The notes under the pieces: model-generated
Told to the model about the DNA's origin: nothing
The model's input: only the letters and a program-made list of their open reading frames with translations
The model's database searches: none
Origin: Diphasiastrum complanatum
Taxonomy: Eukaryota > Streptophyta > Lycopodiopsida > Lycopodiales > Lycopodiaceae
Direction: 5' to 3'
Length of the DNA stretch: 64,000 nucleotides
NCBI GenBank assembly: GCA_029204225.1
Contig: CM055096.1
Span: forward strand, 315,001-379,000
In this document: in pieces, positions 11,391 to 22,979 of the stretch
How positions within the stretch are numbered: the first letter of the stretch is position 1
Layout of the letters: each line of letters opens with the position of its first letter
Translations under genes and position numbers: made by a program

Positions 11391-12116
11391 CACGAACATG
11401 CGATAAGGTGGTCTACTGAGCTCCTATAAGTAAATCAATGCGATGTTCAACATTTTGCAACAATGGTGATGTTTGACACAAGTCAATATTGTTGTAATAA
11501 GGAAGTGGCTACTTGAGGACAAGTGTTTGGCTATGGCACCTTGTGGACCGGAAAATTGGCGAAGATGTTGACACATGAACATGAAGTAGAGCCACAACAA
11601 AAGCCTTAGATAGATGCAACCAAACTTCCTATTGGAAATAACCTAATGATCATTCAGAGTATCAACCCATGAAACACATATCTATTTCTACAATTCAATC
11701 AAGGATTCATGAAATATCATAAAAGAGAATTTGTGCAAGTAATTCATCAAATAAATAGTGATCTAATTTTCAATTGCCCGACCATATATGCACCATGGTT
11801 TCCTGTTCTAGAACGGAATGCGTTTTGTTACGGAATGTGGCCAAAAAAATATAAAAAAAATTGAATTTATTTAGCCTGCTCAAAGGCTTAATAATCTTAT
11901 AATATATATTTTTTATACTTATTTCATGTACGTGTAGTAAAATTACACTTACAAAATTCAACAAATCTCAAATTGTGTACAAACTTGGTTCTTTTTCCAA
12001 AACATCATAAGAAATATTCCCATGATTATATCTCCCTATCGTATTTACCTACTAATAGCATGTCCATGTCTGGAGGATGTTTTCCTATTATGCTTTGTGA
12101 TCTGAAATACTCTGAT
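11391..12116. other. Unassigned AT-rich stretch
   Basis: I see no gene or clear repeat end here. The short open frames have low complexity and no motif. It lies between the decayed RT and the next minus-strand open frame. Confidence 0.4.
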
Positions 12117-12578
12117 TTATTGTAAGTGGAAGCAACTCCCACTTTGGGTCTGCCACATTGCATCGAAGTGATAGGTTTGGGTTGTAGCTAATGAGAAATT
12201 AGAGTCTGTAGGTTCACATACAAATGCTACAGGCTTTAAGTTGTTGATACATAAGATTGCGTAGTCCATATTTTCAAATGATGGTTGACAAGTCATAACC
12301 ATTGTTCTATCATTTGACCTCATTCTACAAACCACAAAAGTTGTACACTCTACATCAACACATGGAAGTTTTATGAAGGCTAATGCACAAACTATGTAGA
12401 CACATGCATGGCCACATGACTTGCGAGAAATATCATTCCAGAATCCATATAAAGGGTGGGTACACATCCATGCAAATACTAATGAAGCCAACAAACAAAT
12501 AGATGAGCAACCATCAACCATGAAGAGTTGGCAACACAAAGAAAGGTAATCATAGATCCTACAAGGCTCATACCACAC
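12117..12578 (-). CDS. Cys-rich open frame of unknown function
   Basis: An uninterrupted frame of 153 codons on the minus strand, rich in Cys (about 15) and aromatic residues. I do not recognise it and see no catalytic motif, signal peptide or transposon domain. Most other non-element frames here are broken within 70 codons, so its length is mildly notable. It could equally be a chance frame in repeat DNA. A poly-C run (about 12673-12685) and an LTR follow on its right. Treat as hypothetical. Confidence 0.2.
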   Translation of the reverse strand: MWYEPCRIYDYLSLCCQLFMVDGCSSICLLASLVFAWMCTHPLYGFWNDISRKSCGHACVYIVCALAFIKLPCVDVECTTFVVCRMRSNDRTMVMTCQPSFENMDYAILCINNLKPVAFVCEPTDSNFSLATTQTYHFDAMWQTQSGSCFHLQ

Positions 12579-12728
12579 TCTCCATCATTGTACACTCACG
12601 AGAAAAAAAGATATTCAAAGTCCTTGAGAAAACAAAAGGAAAAGAAGGAAAGAAACTACACAAGTTTAGTAGCCCCCCCCCCCCCTCTTCTCAATAGAGT
12701 ATCGTCTATTCCTTGCTGGTGGTTGATT

Positions 12729-13480
12729 TGTGAAGAATTAAAAGCTATCCAACTTGTCTATAGGGGTTGATGAGGGAAATCATCTTGCTTGTGCATTTAC
12801 AAGTTGTAAATATTATTCTCTAGTAAGTACAAACTCGAGCTACATGGCATGCACAATGTCTAGATGGTCTTATTTCACTTTGTTCCATTGTATATATCAA
12901 AGGTATGTGAATTGAGCACATGACCTTGTAGATTAGGGCGAGTTTAAGTTAGGTAGATCTAGATTTGATGACATGCATAAAACTAGATAACATGCAAAAT
13001 CAGTTAGAGTGCATGCATACAACATGCAATCAGTGCATGCAACATGCAATTAGTGCATGCAACATGCAAGTCAGTATACATGTTCAACACATGTTTAAGT
13101 CATCTAGGGAAGTCACATGCAAGACATGCAAACACTATTGGACACCTGCATGTAGTTTTGTAGGTTCACAGTTGAGAATTTGACATTTGGACTAAGTAGG
13201 TAGGAGTTAGGTGCAATTTCAGCATGCAAGCTATTAGGTGTCAATATGGTAATAGTTTACACTTGATTAGGTGTAGGGAATGCAAGGAGTACCACGAATT
13301 TTGGCTCTCCTATATATGTACATATCATTCTCATTCATATCTAATGATGAATCAAGCTTTGGTAATGTCATAATGTCAAAATTGGATCTCATGCTATTTT
13401 GCTTGTTTTTGGTATTCTCTCTCTAACTTGAGTAGAAGGCATTCTTCATACATTATTTTGCTTATTTGTGAGGAATTAGT
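12729..13480 (+). repeat. LTR, family C, copy 1
   Basis: It starts TGTGAAGAATT and holds a TATA-like CCTATATATG near 13312. It matches, in reverse complement, the LTR at about 41170-41803. Shared blocks include GTGAATTGAGCACAT, CTAATGATGAATCAAGCTT and TTCATACATTATTTTGCTT. Inside, at 13016-13075, a 20-bp unit (CAACATGCAATCAGTGCATG) is repeated about 2.7 times. The right boundary is approximate. Confidence 0.65.
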
Positions 13481-14400
13481 GCTGCTTTGATCTATAGCAT
13501 TCTAGATTGTGCTCTAGCCTCAGATCTATTGTTAGAGCTCTGCAGGTGATCTGTGTGCCACCACAAAGCATGGTAAAGATCATTCACACATCTCTTGTGG
13601 TTTCCCACACATGTGAATTTGTTGGATTTTTCACATGACCTACACTTGGGGATAGGACTCCAAAGATGGCAACTTTAAAGGAGGCCTTTCTCATGTGTTC
13701 GTTGTCCACACTTGGTGCTCCAAAAGGGTTGTCATTGTTGCAAGCCGAGTAGAAGCAATCTCCACATGTGTATCCTTTCCTTGTTCCACACATTTGTACA
13801 TGTGAGCCACAGTTATGAAAATCGTATGTGCTTTTAATACAAACATATGCATATAAAATACAAACTAATTAATAAATGTTACTTACATCTTCTTGTATGT
13901 TGTCATTTGTAAAATTCATATTGAATGCCTTTTATGAATGTCTACTTCCTTAATTGCACAGGGAATTCAGACTTCATGCGAGTTTTTTGAGTTTTATCGC
14001 TTCACATAATGATGATAATGACAATCTCAAGAAGTTCCTTATAAGCCCATCTAACATGTGTTCTTTATAAACTACTCGTAATGAGCCTGTAAGGGAGCCC
14101 ATTACGAAGGCATTACGAATTGATCGCAAGGAGCCCTTAAGGAAGCCCCTTACAAATCCAGTAAAGCCCAAACTGCCTGCAAGGAAGCCCCCTGCAAAGG
14201 GATTATGAACTGGTTGTTAGTAGCCCATAACGAAGTCTCTTAAGAAGAATCTTTACAATTTGATTCTTGTGTTGATCAAATGCTTCTGAATGAGACCCCT
14301 TATTTGTAACTTAAATAAATTAGTGCAAGTGGCCCACTTGGCCAAGTAGATCTCTCTTATGATTGACAACTATACTTTCTATGCATGTACTTGAGGTACT
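13481..14400. other. Unassigned repeat-like stretch
   Basis: No supported gene. The 13584-13793 minus-strand frame (69 codons) has no recognisable motif. Around 14020-14230 there is a loose internal repetition of AAGCCC(A/C)TTACGAA-type blocks. This leads into the decayed LINE at about 14410. Confidence 0.35.
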
Positions 14401-14409
14401 TGCCTCACA

Positions 14410-16325
14410 AGGGACTTGGAGGACCCATGGCCTCTCTCTCTCTCTTCACCCTTCAGGCCATTATTGAGGAGGCTAGACACAGGAAAGAGCTGGTCTACTG
14501 TTGTTTTGTTGACTTCAAGAAAGCTTCGACTCTGTTCTATGATCCCTTCTCATTCAGCGTCTACGTGATCTTGGGTTTTCTATTGACACGATCTTCGCAA
14601 TGATGGCACTATATGAGAGAGTCCTTGACTGTTTTCAGAGTGACACTGGCATCTCAAATCATATCTAGAGCACTATTGGCATGAAACAAGGTTATTTTCT
14701 ATCTCCAACATATCGATGAGCTTGAGAGAGTCACTAAGGGATGTGATGGCACAGGTTGCAGGCTTGGGAGTATCTTGATTGCTATACTTTTATATGCAAA
14801 TGATGTGGTTCTCTTATCTTCTACCAGAGAGGGATTACAGCGACAACTAGACAATCTTCATGCCTTCTACAATAGATGGAGATTTTGGGGGTTAATATAT
14901 TAAAAACCAACGTTATGGTTTTCAACACATCGAGAGCTTTTATGCAGCGCCAAGAACTCATCTTTGATAGGCAGCCCTTGGAGGTTGTATCTTCTTACAC
15001 TTAACTTGGCGTGATTTCTACAGGCCCTATCTTTGGCATGCGACAGGCAGCCTCCACCAGACTTGGAAAGGGTCACGCCTCCCTTGTCCAGTTAGAGCGT
15101 TTCTATTTTAGACGGTTTATTCGAGATGCCCCGAGTAAATGTCAGCTTTTTGATACTCGTTACCCCACAATCCTATATGCAGCAGAGGTATGGTGTACGG
15201 GTCTTACATCATCTGATTGGGCTAGTATTTCACGACCATAGGTTCTCATGTTATTTTGGATGATATGGGATAATCCGTTTGTCCCACATCAGATTATACT
15301 GACAGAGTTCGCGGTTCAACCCATATAGTTATCTGCCATCTTCCAGCTTATCTTATATATTGGGCGTATCATGATGCTACCCATAGATGAGCAGAGATAC
15401 ATACAGACGACACTTTCCTCATCATACATACAGACGACACTTTCCTCATCATGACACCGTTATGTCCAAGGACATCGACTATCATGGTTTTCTCAAGCCT
15501 CCCATATACTAGATGCACTTGGCATTTCTATCACAAACCTTCCATTGGACACCCATGAGTAAATCAGACGCTTTTTCTATAGAGAATATTTGAGCCGAAC
15601 ATGGCAGGGACAGCTCAGGATCAAACCCGACTATTATAAAACACACTTTCTAGAGCTAGACACAGTGGGATTTCTAGTTTTGCCATACCATCTCACCTCA
15701 GGACTATCTCATGGGCTTTGGTTTCTGTTGGGCTAGTTTCGAGTGCCTTCACATCAATTGGCGATTGATATTGGGCGCTTCCGGGGTACCCTGTGAGAGG
15801 AGCGACTTTTCCACTTGTGCTCATTATCTATGGTCTAGTCAGAGGAGAATTTCCTATTCACATGCCCAATTTACTATGAGATCAGAGGGCAACATCATTG
15901 TCTTTTTCATCAGACACCAGTTACACTGGAGCCCCTTATCTCATACGAGGATCCCCGATGTGTGGCCCTTATGATACGTGAGATGTACCCCTCCTGCAAT
16001 AAGCCCTATGTCAGATATTCACATTGGGCCAGTCATGAATCTCATCAGCTTGAGATTGAGGTTGGACATTTCTATGGTACCCCATGTGAGGGGTGGATCT
16101 GCCAGTTATGTTCATTTTCTGAGGTGGAGTTAGAGGAGCACTTTTTGTTTTTATGTCTAGTCTATTACGAGATCAGAGGGAGATACCATTGCCTCTTCCG
16201 AGAGGCTCCAGTCACACTACTGTCCCTTACAACATATGATGATCCACGATGTGTCGCACTTATGATCAAAGAGATGTTTTCTACTATGACAAGACCTACA
16301 CCAGCCCCCTACTCATCCTGATGCA
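14410..16325 (+). pseudogene. LINE (non-LTR) reverse transcriptase, decayed
   Basis: The RT begins near 14445 (LQAIIEEARHRKELVYCCFV then DFKKA) and continues with IGMKQGYFLSPT at about 14675. The active-site block LLYANDVVLLS at 14785-14817 has Asn where the conserved Asp of the ADD triad belongs. A thumb-like region follows with MVFNTS and YLGV near 14920-15010, and 15011-15241 is open (AASTRLGKGHASLVQLERFY). Downstream is a C-terminal Cys/His module, present twice (see 15743-16290). Stops and frame changes occur throughout. There is no endonuclease domain upstream, so the 5' end is lost, as is common for LINEs. A poly-A run at 16466-16477 fits the 3' tail. Confidence 0.8.
15743..16290 (+). 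repeat. Duplicated LINE C-terminal Cys/His module
   Basis: Two units about 285 bp apart (15743-15990 and about 16030-16290) encode related segments. Both have a SHQL.I..G.F.GT start, a Cys pair, a YYEIRG block and an ending like DPRCVALMI(R/K)EM. Unit 2 is read cleanly as CEGWICQLCSFSEVELEEHF then YYEIRGRYHCLF. Unit 1 is the same but frameshifted. In LINEs this zinc-binding segment normally occurs once near the end of ORF2. Confidence 0.7.
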
Positions 16326-16465
16326 CAGCTCCAAATCACATCGTTTTTCTCCTGTAGGAGATTGAAAAAATTTAAAAAGTATCTTTACAAAGGGTCTTTT
16401 TTGGATTTAGAACTCTTCTAATGGGTTCTATCTTTCTATGAGGAACATTGCATTGCTATTGAAAG

Positions 16466-16477
16466 AAAAAAAAAAAA
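16466..16477 (+). other. Poly-A tract, probable LINE 3' end
   Basis: Twelve consecutive A bases about 140 bp after the last LINE codon, on the same strand as the RT. No target duplication could be established by eye. Confidence 0.5.
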
Positions 16478-16479
16478 AG

Positions 16480-17273
16480 GGCTGACCCTCTTGAAACATA
16501 GAGGCGGTATTATACCCGGTGAGGGTGAAATACACCTCCCAGGCTAGGAAAGAACACATTGTTACAATGAAATACCGAATCTAGAACACTCCACCAAATT
16601 CACTCATTGAAACATATGGGCCTTGGGAGGCGAGCACTCGAGCGCCTAACACCCTAGGTGTGTCAATCCCATGAGCACGGAAAGGACGATAGAAAACTGC
16701 AAAATCGCAAATTTTCAAAAAGTTTAATGGTCTGAATACTACTTAAATCTTATGCCAAATTTGTCATTAACAATACTAGGATTCACCTGTGACGATATTT
16801 ACATGGAATGAATTAGAAACCACATGTGTAATTCTGACCATGAAGTGATGGGCCTAGCAAACATCACCCATAAGGCCAACTTGAGTGAGAAAAACTTGTT
16901 CTGTATTACATGTGTATAAAAATTCACGAAACGCCCGACATTCTTTGTGGGCCTACTCTAAGTACAAACTTCAAATCTTTAAATGACACAAGCTATGACT
17001 CAATCCATGTACGAAATTACCACCGACAAGACTATAAAGATTACACCGTGAGTTTCAAACCCCCCTCTCCCACGAGGGGTTTTGACAAGGCATAAAATTG
17101 AACGACTATAATAACACGGTTGGGTCGGGACATTATAATGGGGATGGGGAGAAAAGTTGGAAGTACTGTCTAAATGTGGGGAATAGACATTCTCACCATT
17201 CTGATAAAGTTGACCCTTTAGCAACAAATCTAAGTTCGCCATTTTTGAGCGCTACCTGACATCAGACACCAAC
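16480..17273. other. Unassigned stretch
   Basis: I see no supportable gene. The two opposing open frames at 16910-17095 and 17000-17242 overlap each other and show no motif. The right end may be the LTR of the family D element, whose priming-site-like sequence starts at 17275. Confidence 0.35.
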
Positions 17274-17274
17274 A

Positions 17275-17557
17275 TTGGTGCGTCTGCCTGGAGTGCAAAA
17301 CCTTGCTATTTCTACTGTTAGACATGATTTGCTCGCCATTGACTATGACCTTGACTAGTAACCAACCGAAAGAGAAGGTAGATAGACCCTGTTGAAAGTC
17401 ACATCTTCAATGCCATGATAGTGGTTAGCATCACGAAAGCGTTGATCCCACCATTCAAGTGACTGATAAACCATATCTACACAAGAAGAAGATTTTGTGA
17501 AAATACAATGGGTCCTTCACCACAACGTAAGCATAAGCGATTAGTGGACCTGGCGCC
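17275..17557 (+). mobile_element. Ty3/gypsy family D leader and gag start
   Basis: A PBS-like TTGGTGCGTCTGCCTGG lies at 17275-17291, resembling the TGGCGCCGTTGCC-type sites of some plant gypsy elements. A leader follows, then ATG at 17508 opening MGPSPQRKHKRLVDLAP. From about 17347 to 17557 the sequence is the reverse complement of 62205-62413, including the same start codon and first 17 residues. The gag is cut at 17557, where minus-strand integrase begins. It is a 5' stub only. Confidence 0.7.
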
Positions 17558-18510
17558 AACTGGTCTGTCAATGCTTTGATGATTTTTATTAGGAAGTGTG
17601 TCTCTCTGTCTACTGACACTAGTTCTTTTGGGGCTCCAAATCTCCCTATAACTTGTTCTAGCAGAAACCATGTGGTCTCTTTCGCATTGACCTTGTCAAT
17701 GGCTCTTGCTTCTACCCACTTCGTAAAATAGTCTGTGGCGATTATGATGTAATGCTTTCATCTAGAGGACGTAGGATGTACTGGTCCAATAAAGTCTAGC
17801 CCCCACTTTTCAAAGGGCAATTGTGCTTCCTCGTGTTCTATTTATGTTCGGTTCCACTCATTGGCAAATATCACAACTCTTTGCATAGGTATAGGAATCT
17901 TTAAATATCGTGGCCACTAGTAACCAGCTCTTAATACTTTTTGGGCTCCACAAGTGGAGTCGTGACACTGTTCTAATATGAACATGGCCTCATTTGGAGT
18001 TACGCAGCATCGTAAAGACCTTCCACTCATTGTCGATATAAATGCCACCAATCAATGCGAAGCGTTATGCTTGTAGTCGTAATTTTTTTTTTTCCTGTGG
18101 TGTCATCGAATCAGGTAATTCTAAGATAGACAAATAAGTCGCCAGAGTACTGTACCATTCTGGGATCATGGGGATATCTATTTTTAGCAAGTCCTTCACA
18201 TGGTCGTTCTCCCAATCATCACTGTCATTGGTTAGGCCTCCTATCTCACACATGCAATCATTTAGGCCTTGTAATTGAGGGGGTTTGCTCTGTAATTCAT
18301 AGTCAAATTTTTGTAATGAAAGTATTCACTTTATAATTCATTCTGGTGGTTCTAATCTATTTAGTAACATGGTGACTGCCTCACTAGTCTTTGTAAAGAA
18401 GATCACCCATCTATGCAACAGGTAGTGTCAAAATTTTGAGGCGGCATATGCCAGTCCTAAACAGATTCGCTCGGCTTTGGTATAATTTAGTTTCGCTGCT
18501 AAGTCTGCGA
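17558..18510 (-). pseudogene. Ty3/gypsy RNase H-integrase fragment
   Basis: On the minus strand, from about 18480, an RNase H segment is readable (KAERICLGLAYAASKF). A linker follows at 18253-18065 (WYSTLATYLSILELPDSMTP), then the integrase zinc-binding region. The core reads WGLDFIGPVHPTSSR, YFTKWVEARAI and IGRFGAPKELVS down to about 17580. Stops interrupt it repeatedly. RT and the rest of pol are missing on the right, where plus-strand gag begins at 18511. The lineage resembles plant gypsy elements lacking a chromodomain. Confidence 0.75.
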
Positions 18511-19760
18511 CATCTAAGGTTGAAAAGCTTTGGAAAAGTAATATGGCTGATCTTAGTAAAAAGTTCAATGATATGAAAGTTCAAATTTCAAAAGTTGTAG
18601 ACAAGAGACCGAAGGCTTCTTCTTCGAACTCAGGAATATGGGTGTACAAAATGCAATACATCTGGACACTCTGAAGAAGACTATACATCTGTGAACATAA
18701 AGTATGTTGAAGATCCTTCTCAGGAAGTACTCTCTATATTTCAAGATGATGCAACTACTAATTATGTCCAGGGTACCACAACACCAACCCAACAAGGCAA
18801 ACCAAAGTTTGCACCAAAAAGACACAATCCACCAGAATTTGTTGGTCCTGCAATCAAGGTTACCAGTTCGACGAAACTCGTTTGGAGAAATTGCTATAAT
18901 TGTGTGAACCAGGACATTTTTTGCCTGATTGTCCATAGCCACGAAAGCCGATCAGATATATACCTTTATGTTCGAATTGCAAAGAACATGGCCACAAGTA
19001 TCTAGATTGTCCACAACCGCAAAAGCCACGTACGTTCAAAGTACCAATATGTTGCTACACCTGCTACTACTATTCATTCAAAAGTAAAACCTTTGGTAGA
19101 CGTTGTTGTGTAGAAGATTGATGTCATCGAAACCAAAGTTCAGACAAAGACAATTGATCAATCTTGGCCAAGCGATGTTGAGAAGTTATTTAAAGTGACT
19201 ACGAGAAGAAAAAGCTCCTCGAAACCTGACACAAAAGTATCTTCAAAGAAGCGGAGAAATTCTTCGAAGACGAAATCTTTGAACAAGTCTATAATGAAGG
19301 AAGATCTCAAAGCTGATCTTGATTATGTTCGTGATGCAGCCAAGTTATTCTCGAAGGATATTTCTACGGAAGTGAAAGAAATTATCAATTCCGAATTACA
19401 GTAGCCGTTGTAGAGACGAAAGTCACATTTGAGGAAGGGCACGTGGAAATCACAAAAACAAAACTTTTGGAGGCCACTATTGACAAGCCTATCTCGAAAG
19501 CAAAGATGAAAGACTATGACATTGTAACTGATATTGGTTCTCTTCGTCCCAATATAACTTTTGAGCCATTGTTGGTAGATAGAAATTATTACCACAAACA
19601 GTTAAAAGGTCTCTCTATCCCTAAGAAGAAGAAATGAATTTCTCTATTAGATGTAGGCGTATTATTTATTGATCTAGAAGACCTTGGCGCACCAGAAATG
19701 TTAAAATTGGCAAAAGCTAACTCAATCAAATCTTTTAAATACCATTATGACTAGTACATA
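18511..19760 (+). pseudogene. Ty3/gypsy gag, multi-knuckle, family E copy 1
   Basis: The frame starts NMADLSKKFNDMKVQISKVV and leads to three CCHC knuckles: CTKCNTSGHSEEDY (last Cys lost) near 18640, a frame-broken CYNC...DC near 18890-18930 and CSNCKEHGHKYLDC near 18975-19015. A Lys/Ser-rich linker follows at 19195-19404, then a region containing DIVTDIGSLRPNITFEPLL. The order and wording match the gag at 62407-64000. Frames change at least three times. This is the 3' half of gag plus the start of the next domain. No RT follows, and the sequence fades before the LTR at about 19774. Confidence 0.7.
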
Positions 19761-19773
19761 TCATCATTAGACA

Positions 19774-20548
19774 TGTGTGGAGCCTGTTCCCACTTGTGAA
19801 ATAAATGCATTTATCATTTATATGAGTCATATAGGTTGTACATACCATTTCATTTGAGATCTAGTGGCTAAAATGGCCAAAATCTAGTTTTCTAGCTATA
19901 TGCCACTTGGCATCATGTTATTGGTAGGAAAAGCTATTTCACATGGATAGGAGTGATCTCACACGTGCCAAGGACTGCTCACATGTGTGAAAACATCAAT
20001 AGTAAGTGAGATCCAACTTGTATTAGATATTTGTGCAAGTCCCTATAAATTAGAAAAATTGCCTAAAATCAAGGGAGGTGGCTATAAGTTAGGAAACTTG
20101 GTCCATGTGCCATATTGATGATTATTGGTGGATCCTTTGATGAGTAGGCACTCTCGCACATGCCAAATCAGCTGAGTAAGCATCAGCTCTTGTGTATATA
20201 TAGTGGCTCATTTGGCCATAATTGACAAGAAAGCTAAATCTTGGTTTTGGAGCAATTCTAGTCTATTCTCTCTATTTGTCTTGTATTTTTATGCATTGAT
20301 TGGGTTCTAAGATTAGTATACTTTATTCTCAGCCTAATGTCCATAATCTGACAGGTTTTCATACGTGTGAAACCATCAAGTACAAGTTTTGACCAATAAT
20401 GATTGTTCTTGTTAGATTTATTCATCTAGATTTGATCTAAATGCTATCTAATCTTGTGTAGATTGATAGGTTGATCTAATCTAACATCCAATCACACTTG
20501 TGGATCTGATTCAGATCTATTCTTGGTCCATTTTTCTGTACTTTGACA
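19774..20548 (+). repeat. LTR, copia-type, family F copy 1
   Basis: The right end is well defined, with ...TTTGACA directly followed by the PBS. The left end is inferred from a TG start (TGTGTGGAGCC) near 19774. A TATA-like TGTATATATAG lies near 20193. It contains several near-palindromes of the CACGTG type (19962, 19980, 20361, 20493). The last ~200 bp resemble 39200-39410. Confidence 0.55.
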
Positions 20549-20561
20549 TGGTATCAGAGCC
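20549..20561 (+). other. Primer-binding site (initiator tRNA-Met)
   Basis: TGGTATCAGAGCC, an exact copy of the standard plant copia PBS, directly after the LTR end. No gag follows in the next kilobase, so the element is either non-autonomous or has been rearranged. Confidence 0.85.
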
Positions 20562-21657
20562 AAGTACAAGTGCATTTAAGGCATTGATCTAAACTATACC
20601 CAAATTGACAGGTTTTTGGAAACAAGCTAATATTGAGGTAGCGAGTTTGAATGGATAGCTAGAACCATTATATTTGTACCAAATCTTGCTGTGGGCTACA
20701 AGTGTACTCTCCACACGTGTGGGGGCTGTACAGAACCTGTTTTGGATAATTAAAGTCATAAAGGTGAGTGAGGCATATGTGTTGTGGTTGATCCAAAATT
20801 TTCAAGAGATCCTTCCTTTGTAGAGGGCAAGAACTAGTAACTCAATTCTTGACTTTGGTGGAAAAATTGTCTTCTTCATTGTGATCAAATCTTGTTGAGT
20901 GGAATTAGCCCTTTGCAAGCACATATCTTAGTTAGAGAGAAGTATCACATTTCTAAAAATCTGAATTTATTCCAACTCTAAAGAGGTAGAGTCATTGGTA
21001 CTTGGTGGAGTCCAACAGGGGTAAATGAATTCAATTTTTTGAGCAAAATTTTGACACTATATGTATAAAACTCAAATAAGTTCTATTCAACTTTCTTTGT
21101 GAGAGTGTGAGGGTCAAGTTGTGATTCCATTGGGAGTCTAGAACAGGGAGGAGTCCACATTTGAGTGTTCATACATGATTGGAATCTTTGTGAATCTCTA
21201 GATGTCTAAATTTTAAGCAAAAGCAAGATTGGTGCTACTTGGTGATTATGGCCAAATGTGGCTCTATATATACAAAAAGTGGGAGCTCGTAGTACTGATC
21301 ATCCCTCTGATCTCACATGTGTGAGGGTGCTTTGTCATATCATGATTCATCATGCAAAATTGACACTTGGACAAAACCTTCTATTTTGAGCACTTTTGGT
21401 CAATTTTCCTTCTATGTAGAGAACTAGGAAAAAATCTTCTAGAAGTACAAACTCGCCTACTTCAGTCTTTTTCACACTTGTGAGCAGACCTCTACACATG
21501 GGATTTGACACCTAATCTCATGATGTGGCTCATGCAATCTCTAGATTGATGCTATGTGCATATGACTTAAAAACATGATTTTGGCCTTTTTAGCCTCTAG
21601 AACTTGATTTAAATCATATGTACAACCTATATTATTATAGAATTTGTCTTTGCTGGT
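20562..21657 (+). other. Non-coding leader-like stretch after PBS
   Basis: There is no open frame of note. The stretch repeats near-palindromic sites such as CCACACGTGTGG (20711), TCACATGTGTGA (21312) and TCACACTTGTGA (21471), the same class as in the LTR to the left. It may be the internal region of a non-autonomous LTR element. Confidence 0.4.
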
Positions 21658-22090
21658 TCAAAAGGTATGACGATCAACCAATGAGCTTGATGTTGCTCCG
21701 AGATCACCATATCCATGATAGTGCTTTTTTGATGTTGACATCTTTGATGAGCTTGAGAGCTTTCCACCATTTGAGTAATTTTTTCTTTGATTTATTACAT
21801 CCTTGAAAGATACGGTTGCTCCATAAGCTCCTTCTCCTTGAAAGTAGCTGCAATTCCATGAGGAAATAAAGATTTCTTCTTGAATCATTAGGATCACAAA
21901 GATCCAACATCATGTTACCACGATCTAGAGAATTAGACTCATCCAAATTGGCAAGACTATGCATGCTATAATAACAAAATGTTTGCATCATATCTTCATG
22001 CTTGTTTACCATGCTAATCTCAGATCCAATGAGGCTAAATACTTCATTATGGAGATAAGTGTCTTTAGAAGATGATTCACTTACTCTCAT
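21658..22090 (-). other. Degenerate coding-like segment of unknown role
   Basis: Two overlapping minus-strand frames cover this segment. One carries HYHGYGDLGA, the other MLDLCDPNDSRRN. Both wordings recur in weaker form at 41880-42180 on the minus strand (SYHGYGEGAA, LDLYDLCDHN). In that second place the segment lies just before a polypurine tract and an LTR, so it is probably the 3' internal region of a retroelement family. No enzyme motif is visible. Confidence 0.35.
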
Positions 22091-22189
22091 AAAGAGTTTA
22101 CAATTTGTCTCAATACTTGAAAAAAGACAAATTTTTCAAACTATGAGTAAACAAATCACTTTTTCTCTTACATGACTTGTGTGTGAAAT

Positions 22190-22260
22190 CAGAGCATGCA
22201 CATATGCATTCACATAGCAGAAAAAGAGAGAGAGAACACCATTGCTTTATTCCATAAAAC
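22190..22260 (-). repeat. Short fragment of LTR family G
   Basis: The order AGAGCATGCA, CATTCA, CATAGCAGAAA, GAGAGAACACCAT, GCTT matches 26758-26820 and, less well, 33508-33560. Only the promoter-distal end of the LTR is recognisable. Confidence 0.5.
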
Positions 22261-22417
22261 TTGCACACGACAATAATAGTTACATCCAAGAAACCATCTT
22301 CTAGGATACCTATTCCAAGTTTAGCAATCCTGCAACAACTTTCGGAATTTCATAGAAGATAAAATACATGCGCACAAACTTATTACCAAGCATCTGCTTC
22401 GTCATAAGACTTTTCAG

Positions 22418-22979
22418 CTATAAAGTTAGGTTCACTTCCTCTTTTTCTTTATCACTTTCAGTGGACTTCTTTGACTTAAGATCCACTTTCATCTTTAAAC
22501 ATTGATTCTTATAATGTCCCATCTTTGCACAATAAAAGCACTTAACATTCTTTTTATTCTTAGAACTGCCTTCATCACTTTTAGATTTACTAGTCTGATT
22601 AGCTTTCCACTTAGTAAATAAAGCGACTTTGTCTGAAGAGAATATTGTAACAACAAAATGTTGCATTCTACTCTCTTCTTCAAGTAATGAAGCTATCATC
22701 ATCTCTAGTGATTGATTAGGCAAGTTTCCGAGTGTAAAAATAACATTACTATACTCAACTGGCCATAGCATCATCTTCAGAAACATTAGAACCAATTCCA
22801 ACTAGTTGATTCATTATTGACTTCATACGATTCACATGATCATTTAAACTCATTCCACTTTCTAACTTTAGAGCAAAAAATTGTTGCTTAAGAAGGATTT
22901 TACCCAAAATGAGTACAAAAATAGGCTGGATTGATTCTATGCATGATCTTTTTTGGTTTGATAGCAATCTAACCCCCAA
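22418..22979 (-). pseudogene. Ty1/copia gag fragment
   Basis: On the minus strand, 22979-22755 includes SGMSLNDHVNRMKSIMNQLV, a copia gag core block. With a one-frame change near 22760-22800, 22770-22418 runs on to FTLGNLPNQS and a zinc knuckle CFYCAKMGHYKNQC near 22500-22545, followed by Lys/Glu-rich sequence. The N-terminus and all of pol are absent. It is unlike the family B gag in sequence. An indel separates the two parts, so it is not functional. Confidence 0.8.

Noticed and set aside
12666-12690. Poly-C run as a regulatory element
   Set aside because: A 13-base homopolymer alone gives no evidence of function and its length may be a sequencing artefact.
13016-13075. Short repeats with spacers resembling a tiny CRISPR array
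   Set aside because: The 20-bp units are contiguous without unique spacers and lie in a plant LTR. It is a simple tandem repeat.
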